From: a bacterium
GTDB lineage: Bacteria; Patescibacteriota; Patescibacteriia; Patescibacteriales; JALTFF01
Length of the DNA: 19,244 nucleotides
Reading direction: 5' to 3'
NCBI GenBank assembly: GCA_027007465.1
Contig: JALTFF010000098.1
Location: 1 to 19,244 of the forward strand
A program made the position numbers and the translations under genes. The notes under the pieces were generated by a model. The model was not told the origin of the DNA, ran no database searches, and was given only the letters and a program-made list of their open reading frames with translations. This document shows positions 14,036 to 19,244 of this stretch, piece after piece; the stretch's first letter is position 1, and every line of letters begins with the position of its first letter.

Positions 14036-15319
14036 TTAATCATTTTTTTTAGATAAATCTTTGTTAATTATAATGATCCAAGCAATAAGAGATAGTGAGA
14101 AAATTATAAAAGCTAATAAGATTAATTTATTTTTGTTAAAATATGAAAGAATTAATTTGTTAGAATTATTTTTTTTATTTTGATTTTTTTTATTTTTATT
14201 AACATTAGTGCTTTCTAGTTCTCCATTTGAATTAGTTTTGTTAAGTGATTTCTTTTTTTGATTATTTGTTTTATTATTGATAATTTTTTCTTTTTCTTCA
14301 TAAATTCCTTGCGCAATTTTTGGATTTTTTATTTTAAACCTATAACTTGATAGTTTACTTGCTTTATTTGTTTTTATATCAATAGCTTGAGCTTTTATTA
14401 TGTGCCACCCAGGGCTAAGATGGAATGTTCTACAATAAAAATTAGTTGTTCCAGATTTATGATTAGGGACAATAAAATTAGCTAAACTTTTAGAAGAATT
14501 ATCTAAATAAAGAACTACTTTACTATTATTCTTAATCAATCCTACTATAAATGGCCTATCATAGCTTGAAAGTTTATTTACAACAGGTTTTTTTATAATC
14601 GGAGCTGGATAAGGGTGCTCTATGTTAAAACATAAAACATTTGATTTAATGCTTTTTCGTTTTTTTCTATCTTTTGATACTGTCCAAACTTGATGTTTTC
14701 CATAAGCTAAGTTTAAAAATGGCAAATAAGCAAAATTAGCTGTTCCTGATTTCTGCTTTTTAGGTTTTATTTTGCCATTATAAACTCCATCAATATAGAC
14801 AAGAACATCTAATCCATTTTTTACAAGACCAGTAATAATTGGCTTACGAGTTGTTTTTATTTCTGTTGGTTTAATCAATATGGGAGCTGGCAAAGCCATT
14901 ATTTCAAAATTTATTTTATTACTTAAAACACTTTTTTTTGTTTCATTTTTATCTTTTATTTTAGCTTTAATCTGCAAAGTGTGTTTTCCTTGTTTAAGCG
15001 GCAAAAACGGTTTATAAGCAAAACTAGCTGTTCTTTCTTTCCCATTTACTACTTTTGCAAAGCCATTAAATTTATTGTCAATAAATATTAAAACAGTTGA
15101 ATTATTTATTGTTAATCCTTTTATTATCGGTTCTGCTGTTGTAAATTTTTCCATTTGATAAGGATTGATAACAGTAGGAATAGGCACTATTTTAGCTTTA
15201 GCGGATTTAATATTTAAAATGTTTAAAAATATAAATAAAAAAGTAAAAATTAAACCAATAATAAAACTACCTAGCTTAAATCTTTCTTTTTTAAAAAGCC
15301 TAGGGTATAAAAATTCCAT
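14036..15319 (-). CDS. Membrane-anchored surface protein with three Ig-like repeats
   Basis: The 427-residue protein has an N-terminal membrane or signal segment (about 17-42). Three related beta repeats follow (about 48-138, 142-232, 238-333). Each starts with a proline-rich P-x-I/P-x-P strand, continues I-x-G-L, hydrophobic-(Y/F)-(I/L)-D, then S/T-x-F near the middle and G-K/W-H. A lysine/asparagine-rich linker (about 335-390) and a C-terminal membrane helix (about 393-415) complete it. The repeats resemble Ig-like modules that often occur in tandem in cell-surface proteins, including the outer domain of the rodZ-like protein at 7097. I find no catalytic residues; adhesion or envelope structure is inferred. 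CATAAT at 15334-15339 may be its -10 box. Confidence 0.65.
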   Translation of the reverse strand: MEFLYPRLFKKERFKLGSFIIGLIFTFLFIFLNILNIKSAKAKIVPIPTVINPYQMEKFTTAEPIIKGLTINNSTVLIFIDNKFNGFAKVVNGKERTASFAYKPFLPLKQGKHTLQIKAKIKDKNETKKSVLSNKINFEIMALPAPILIKPTEIKTTRKPIITGLVKNGLDVLVYIDGVYNGKIKPKKQKSGTANFAYLPFLNLAYGKHQVWTVSKDRKKRKSIKSNVLCFNIEHPYPAPIIKKPVVNKLSSYDRPFIVGLIKNNSKVVLYLDNSSKSLANFIVPNHKSGTTNFYCRTFHLSPGWHIIKAQAIDIKTNKASKLSSYRFKIKNPKIAQGIYEEKEKIINNKTNNQKKKSLNKTNSNGELESTNVNKNKKNQNKKNNSNKLILSYFNKNKLILLAFIIFSLSLIAWIIIINKDLSKKND

Positions 15320-15462
15320 AACATTAATCCACGATTATGCCAATTAATGCGATTTTAATTTAATTGATTTGATAACAAAAAGCAAGTTTATAAAGATGTA
15401 GATAACCAGTGGAAAACTAACAATAAAATGTGCAAAAATTGTAGATTATGCTATAACTTTTC

Positions 15463-16440
15463 TTAAAACAAGACAAGTAAGAAACCTATTGTAGCGAGTA
15501 ATGAAACATATCCCCAATAAATTCCAGTTAATTTACTGATTTTAAATCTTGAGGTTACTGTTTTAATTAGAGTTAAGCTTATAAAAATTATAAAAAATAA
15601 TTTTAAAATATAGATTAAAAACATTATTATAAGATTAGATTGAATGTTCCATGGGAAAAAAAGAGCAATAAATAGAGATGAAATAGCAATTATTTTTACA
15701 GCTTCTGATAAATTTAACATTGCTAAGTTTCTCCCAGAATATTCTGCTAAAGCGCCTCCGGCAATTTCTGAATCAGCTGTATCAAGATCAAATGGTGATT
15801 TTGATAATTCTCCTGCTATTATTAAGAAAATAGCTATTATTTCTATTAAAAGTCCAATAATTCCTATTTGATTAACTAAGCCCCAAATATTATGAGTATA
15901 AATTGTATTTAAAGAGAAAATATTTGAGAATCCACTTTTATAAACTAACCAAACAGGGACAAAACAAGCAATTGCTAATGGAAATTCATAGCCCAACATA
16001 TTTATGACCAATCTCTGAGCGCCAATGTTTGAATAAGTTGAATTTGACGAGAGAGCCCCTAGAACAATACTTAACCCTGGAAATATAAATAAATAGACTA
16101 CTAAAATTAAATCATTAGAACCTCCTAAAATAGATTTTCCAACAATAGGGATATAAAATAAAATTAAAATGGAAACTGTTAAAGAAATAATAGGCGATAG
16201 CTCAAAAATCCACTTAATAGCATATTTTGGTATAATACTTTCCTTAATCATTAACTTTCTTATGTCATAAAATGGCTGCAAAATAGGCGGCCCAACTCTT
16301 TTTTGCATTTTAGCAGTTAAAATTCTGTCAATTCCTTCAAAAATAAGCCCTAAGCTTATACTTCCAATAATTATTAGCATTATTAGTATAAATTTTAAAA
16401 TTAAATTAAACATATTGTTAAAAGAATAAAAGTTAGCCAT
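15463..16440 (-). CDS. MbhM/EchB/NuoH-like membrane subunit
   Basis: This subunit joins the catalytic arm to the ion-pumping arm in complex I, group 4 hydrogenases (Mbh, Ech, Hyc) and Mbs. The 325-residue protein has about eight membrane helices and both family signatures. EGIDRILTAKMQKRVGPPILQPFYDIRKLMIKE is near residues 35-67, and KSPFDLDTADSEIAGGALAEYSGR is at 214-237. The second motif usually has E-A-E-x-E; here one glutamate is aspartate (D223). The called start overlaps the preceding gene by 40 bases; Met10 (ATG at 16413) is a likely alternative. It is the last gene of the cluster. A 143-base spacer and the Ig-repeat gene follow, so the catalytic J, K, L and N genes are not downstream. 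Confidence 0.9.
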   Translation of the reverse strand: MANFYSFNNMFNLILKFILIMLIIIGSISLGLIFEGIDRILTAKMQKRVGPPILQPFYDIRKLMIKESIIPKYAIKWIFELSPIISLTVSILILFYIPIVGKSILGGSNDLILVVYLFIFPGLSIVLGALSSNSTYSNIGAQRLVINMLGYEFPLAIACFVPVWLVYKSGFSNIFSLNTIYTHNIWGLVNQIGIIGLLIEIIAIFLIIAGELSKSPFDLDTADSEIAGGALAEYSGRNLAMLNLSEAVKIIAISSLFIALFFPWNIQSNLIIMFLIYILKLFFIIFISLTLIKTVTSRFKISKLTGIYWGYVSLLATIGFLLVLF

Positions 16441-16706
16441 ATAATAAACATAAAAACATAATCATTAGTATTTTCTCTTTGAATTTTTGACAAAAATAGA
16501 TATAATTTTTCAAAATTTTTAAAAAATCCCCAATAGACATTTTGTAGTTTAATGTTTTGATATGGTGTCTTGCCAGAAAAATAGGCTATTGTTTGAACTG
16601 TATCTTTTTTATATTTTTTTTCACCAGTTAGATAAAAAAGATAAATTATAAAAAATATTAGTGAAAATAACAATAAAAGAATTTTTGGTTGATAAACTAT
16701 TGACAT
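16401..16706 (-). CDS. Small MbhI-like (lateral-helix) subunit of an Mbh/Mbs-type complex
   Basis: The 101-residue protein has a membrane helix at each end (about 7-26 and 83-101) and an amphipathic middle, KLQNVYWGFFKNFEKLYLFLSKIQ, followed by NDYV. The middle and the NDY ending resemble the C-terminal lateral helix of HyfB/EchA/NuoL-type antiporter subunits, which in Mbh and Mbs is a separate small protein (MbhI or H'). Its place between the MbhH- and MbhM-like genes agrees with this. Its job would be to brace the antiporter-like subunit against the MbhM side. The assignment rests on topology, a short motif and gene order. A TATAAT at 16755-16760 lies in the spacer upstream. Confidence 0.6.
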   Translation of the reverse strand: MSIVYQPKILLLLFSLIFFIIYLFYLTGEKKYKKDTVQTIAYFSGKTPYQNIKLQNVYWGFFKNFEKLYLFLSKIQRENTNDYVFMFIIWLTFILLTICLI

Positions 16707-16808
16707 AAGTTAAATAAATAAATTTTTTAATAAACTTCTATGTTATGTAAATTTATTATAAGCGACTCAGCTATGAATACGCTCAAAAGGAATTTAACTT
16801 CTTTAGGA

Positions 16809-16901
16809 TTTACTCAGCGCCTTTTTAATAATTAACTGTTAATAGAAAAATGCGTTGAGTAAAAATTTGTCTTTCTGAGTTAAATAAGGAATCCTTTAAA
16901 C
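16809..16901 (-). repeat. Dispersed repeat copy B with a long inverted repeat
   Basis: The 222-base spacer between the MbhH- and MbhI-like genes holds a 12-bp inverted repeat with one G-U pair (16809-16820 with 16852-16863). Inside it are TTTTT/AAAAA (16822-16826/16846-16850) and ATTA/TAAT (16831-16834/16840-16843). Outside it, ATTTAACT (from about 16791) and AGTTAAAT (from about 16878) also mirror each other, as do AAAGGA and TCCTTT. The outer part, 16863-16901, matches copy A at 9061-9099 (33 of 39 bases). The layout is like a small non-coding mobile element, but no target duplication is evident. Confidence 0.55.
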
Positions 16902-16928
16902 AGGTTCACTATAATGAGCATGTGATTA

Positions 16929-18542
16929 TTATATATAATTAAAATATCTTTGTTTAGAATGCAATGTCAAATGTATTATGCTATGATTTTGTTCTTGATT
17001 ATCTTGTTGTAAATGAATATTGTTTTTATAGCCTGGCTTAGAGATTAAAGCTTTTACACTAGGGTTTATAAAATAATTTGTGAATTGCATTGGAAAAAGT
17101 CCAATTAGAATCATAAAAGATAAAAATATAAAAATAACAACCATAGCTATTTTTGGGGCTGGTTGATAATCTCTATTTGGCGCACCTAAAAATATTAAAG
17201 CAAATATTTTAATTAAAACAGCTAATGTTAAAATACTGCCTAAAACTCCAATAATTGTTAAAGCTGGATTTAAATGAAATATAGATTCATAGATTATTAT
17301 TTTTGAAGCAAAACCATTTAATGGAGGCAATCCAGATAAAGCTAAAATTACTAAAAGAAAACTAATTGACAAAAGAGGATACTTATGCGCTAATCCGCGA
17401 ATTTCATTTTGCTGTAAAGAGACACTATTATAAGATAAAGAATTTTTAATTTTTGCAATATAGAGAATAACTCCAATGATTAAAGATAATGTTCCAATGT
17501 CTAATGCATCATTTATAATATGGAATAAACCGCCTTTAATTGCATTGAATTCAAATTTAGAGTTTTGCATTAAAAAACCTGACGATATTCCTAAAATTAT
17601 ATATCCTAATTCTGAAATAGCTAAGTAAGCTATAATTTTTTTTAGATTTTTTTGAGCTAAAGCTAATAAATTGCCAAATAATATTGATAAAGCAGATAAT
17701 AAAGTTAATGCTATTATAAAAGGAATATTTAAACCAAAAATATAAAAGACAATTTTAAACATAACATAGATAGCTGATAAAGAGGACAATATTGATAAGA
17801 TAATCGCAGATATAGGAGATACTTTATAAGCTTCTATCTTCCAAAAATAAAAAGGAAAAACTCCAACTTTTAACAATAAAGCTGAACCTATGAAAGATAA
17901 AGCTATTTTATCTAAAAATGATAATTGTATTTTTTGGCTAATAATAGCCATATTTAAAAATCCATATTGACTATAAAGCAATCCAATCCCTAAAAGCAAA
18001 AACAAAGAGCCAATGGAAAAAATAGAGAGATAATGAAAAGTAGATTTAAAATTTTCTTTATTTCTCAGAAAAACAATTAAACCAGCAGTACTTATAGAGC
18101 TTATCTCATAAAATACAAAAAGTGTAAAAAAATCACCTACAAATAAAAATCCTAAAATTCCTACTAAGAGTAATAAATATAAGATGTAAAATTTATCAAG
18201 ATTAGCATATTCTTTTAAGGTATTTAGAGAGTAGAAAAATGTTAAAGAGGCAATAATTGTAAAAAACATAGCTAAAAATGACGATAAAGCATTAGCTGTT
18301 AAAATAATTCTTATTGGAAATCCAGATGGGGCAGTTATTGACGGAGCGCTAGCGCCAACACTATAAATTATATTTCCATTTTCTAAAATTGATTTATAGA
18401 GAAAAAAAGAAATGATATTTATTAAAATTAAATTTAATCCTATACAAAAATTTGATAATTTTTTACTAAAAATTTTTAGCAATGGCAATAAAAAAGCTGT
18501 TAGTAAAGGGATTGTAATAACTAATATAATAAAATTGCGCAT
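16929..18542 (-). CDS. MbhH/MrpD/NuoN-type antiporter-like subunit, divergent
   Basis: The 537-residue protein has about 14 membrane helices and belongs to the proton- or sodium-translocating antiporter family (MrpD, MbhH, NuoL/M/N). Kept key residues are Glu146 in helix 5 (FVFYEISS), Lys225 in helix 7 (ALLLKVGVFPFYFW), His341 (GGLFHIIND) and Lys414 in GLPPLNGFASK. Several others differ. The usual W-L-P-x-A-H is WKIEAY (234-239), the lysine of the K-V-G-x-Y segment is missing in LSSLSAIYV, and N-H-A-L-x-K reads NDALDI (344-349). A hydrophilic tail of about 35 residues follows KPGYKNNI. It starts 1 base after the MbhF-like stop. Membrane ion pumping is the family role; whether it still pumps is open. 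Confidence 0.88.
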   Translation of the reverse strand: MRNFIILVITIPLLTAFLLPLLKIFSKKLSNFCIGLNLILINIISFFLYKSILENGNIIYSVGASAPSITAPSGFPIRIILTANALSSFLAMFFTIIASLTFFYSLNTLKEYANLDKFYILYLLLLVGILGFLFVGDFFTLFVFYEISSISTAGLIVFLRNKENFKSTFHYLSIFSIGSLFLLLGIGLLYSQYGFLNMAIISQKIQLSFLDKIALSFIGSALLLKVGVFPFYFWKIEAYKVSPISAIILSILSSLSAIYVMFKIVFYIFGLNIPFIIALTLLSALSILFGNLLALAQKNLKKIIAYLAISELGYIILGISSGFLMQNSKFEFNAIKGGLFHIINDALDIGTLSLIIGVILYIAKIKNSLSYNSVSLQQNEIRGLAHKYPLLSISFLLVILALSGLPPLNGFASKIIIYESIFHLNPALTIIGVLGSILTLAVLIKIFALIFLGAPNRDYQPAPKIAMVVIFIFLSFMILIGLFPMQFTNYFINPSVKALISKPGYKNNIHLQQDNQEQNHSIIHLTLHSKQRYFNYI

Positions 18543-18543
18543 A

Positions 18544-18972
18544 TTATTTGTTCTTTATTGATAAAATGATAAATGATAAAGCTGAAGCAACTTCTACGCC
18601 AACAGCTAAATTCATTAAAGGTATAATTCCTCCACTATTGAGATAGCCAGAATTAGCGCCGAAGTAAATTGTTTTTCCTAAAATATAATTTGTGTTAGAT
18701 AAAAAATTATAGAAAAAAGTGTTTTTAAAAATTCCTACAAAAGCTATTGAGATAAAAAATGTTAATCCAATAGTTTCAATTAAGGAAAAAAGATGATTTT
18801 TAATAATTTTATCTTCAAAAGCAATTATTAACAGAGCTATAGCTGACGCAATAACTACTCCACCTTGAAATCCTCCACCAGGTGTTAAATGCCCATGACA
18901 AATAATATAACCTCCGAAAATAATTATTGGGCTTAACATTATTAAACTTATTATTTTAACTACTCTGTTCAT
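18544..18972 (-). CDS. MbhF/MnhB-like subunit of an Mrp-type membrane module
   Basis: The 142-residue protein has four membrane helices and the MnhB signature HGHLTPGGGFQGGVVIASAIALL (26-48). A second conserved end is SGGIIPLMNLAVGVEVASALSFIIL, from about residue 113. MnhB/MbhF proteins are part of the Mrp sodium-proton antiporter module that is also built into Mbh hydrogenase and Mbs. The next gene starts 1 base downstream, so translation is probably coupled. In Mrp and Mbh operons MnhC/MbhG, a small NuoK-like protein, normally lies between this gene and the MnhD/MbhH gene; here there is no room for it. Confidence 0.9.
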   Translation of the reverse strand: MNRVVKIISLIMLSPIIIFGGYIICHGHLTPGGGFQGGVVIASAIALLIIAFEDKIIKNHLFSLIETIGLTFFISIAFVGIFKNTFFYNFLSNTNYILGKTIYFGANSGYLNSGGIIPLMNLAVGVEVASALSFIILSIKNK

Positions 18973-19138
18973 TTTTTATTTAAAGGTAGCATAACATAAA
19001 CCAAAGCCGGCTTTAGAAGCTAAAAAATAACTGATTTATATGTTCCTTTTTTCAATAAGCATATTTGTTCATAATGCGTTGGTGTATTGCATCGCTCTTC
19101 GCGCCTTGAATCTTGCATGAATTCATCTTTTACTAAAG
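18973..19138 (-). other. 166-base spacer inside the Mbh-like cluster
   Basis: No gene is seen here. The stretch contains a 12-base perfect palindrome AAAGCCGGCTTT (19003-19014) and ATGAATTCAT (19118-19127). A weak extended -10 (TGT before TATGCT, 18988-18996) is set 15 bases before the MbhF-like ATG. Part of it (TGTTCC to about 19065) faintly resembles the other intergenic repeats. The gap is unusual beside the 1-base and overlapping junctions of the other genes. Confidence 0.35.
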
Positions 19139-19244
19139 CTACTCTGGTTTAGATTCTGCTCCTAAAGAAAAAATTAAAGAAACCCCTAAAACAGCTGCAA
19201 ACAAAACTGTTGTTTCACCTAATGTATCTAAGCCTCTATAATCA
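19139..19244 (-). CDS. MbhE/MnhA-C-terminal-like subunit, only the last 34 residues in the window
   Basis: The frame enters from the window edge and ends at TAG (19141-19139). It reads DYRGLDTLGETTVLFAAVLGV and continues through a hydrophobic helix to GAESKPE. The DYRGxDTLGE-x-x-VLF motif is diagnostic of MbhE and of the C-terminal part of MnhA/MrpA. It is followed on the same strand by MbhF, the normal order. Most of the protein, and any MbhA-D homologues, must lie beyond 19244. Confidence 0.85.
   Translation of the reverse strand, partial: DYRGLDTLGETTVLFAAVLGVSLIFSLGAESKPE

Noticed and set aside
15397..15405. TGTAGATAA, one mismatch from a DnaA box on the minus strand, close to a second TTTTCCAC-like stretch
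   Set aside because: A single near-match in an AT-rich 143-base spacer, with no dnaA or dnaN gene and no box cluster, does not support an origin.
15644..15871. Plus-strand open frame opposite the MbhM-like gene
   Set aside because: Antisense to the most conserved part of MbhM (the PFD and EYSG motif region), with no sign of being a gene.
18973..19138. The spacer after the MbhE-like stop, considered as a decayed gene or a frameshifted MbhE end
   Set aside because: Translation in the three minus frames is interrupted and shows no Mrp or Mbh motif, and the MbhE-like end is already of normal form.

Overview
The window is very AT-rich, and its small, tightly packed genes mostly lack clear Shine-Dalgarno sequences. 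The gene content resembles a reduced-genome bacterium of the Patescibacteria (CPR) type: a TrbC/VirB2-type pilin with a private extension, a TraR/DksA zinc-finger gene overlapping lspA, a RodZ-like HTH-membrane-Ig protein between ftsK and recA, a DUF4258/DUF2283 pair, and a tRNA without an encoded CCA. This placement is an inference from gene content and composition; no marker here fixes a lineage.

Layout. Positions 1-1013 (minus) hold most of an FAD/NAD disulfide-type oxidoreductase. Positions 1123-1714 (plus) are a self-contained unit for a KH-domain RNA-binding protein (KhpA), with a strong promoter, a leader of three consecutive hairpins and a strong terminator. trmD and an unrecognised exported protein follow (1795-3561), converging on a minus-strand ROK-family kinase (3563-4432). 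ftsK, a rodZ-like gene and recA form a plus-strand run (4512-8813).

Positions 8878-11193 (minus) are a compact translation block, read as smpB, ssrA (tmRNA), infC, rpmI, rplT, tRNA-Asp. smpB, tmRNA and infC are almost contiguous, so SmpB and its RNA partner are probably made together with initiation factor 3 and ribosomal proteins L35 and L20. Next come a small DUF4870/Tic20-like membrane protein (plus), then on the minus strand a DUF2283/DUF4258 pair behind a cysteine-rich pilin, dksA-like/lspA, and a surface protein with three Ig-like repeats.

Positions 15463-19244 (minus) encode the membrane arm of an Mbh/Mbs/Mrp-type complex (relatives of respiratory complex I and group 4 hydrogenases). 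The order is MbhE-like C-terminus, MbhF/MnhB, MbhH (antiporter-like), MbhI-like lateral-helix subunit, MbhM/NuoH-like. No MbhG/MnhC and no catalytic J/K/L or ferredoxin-like N subunits are visible, and several usual proton-path residues are changed in the antiporter-like subunit. This is the most intriguing system in the window.

Two intergenic spacers, at 9061-9099 and 16863-16901, share a dispersed repeat. The second copy lies beside a long inverted repeat between the MbhH- and MbhI-like genes. Many promoters here look like extended -10 types (TGn before TATAAT-like boxes).
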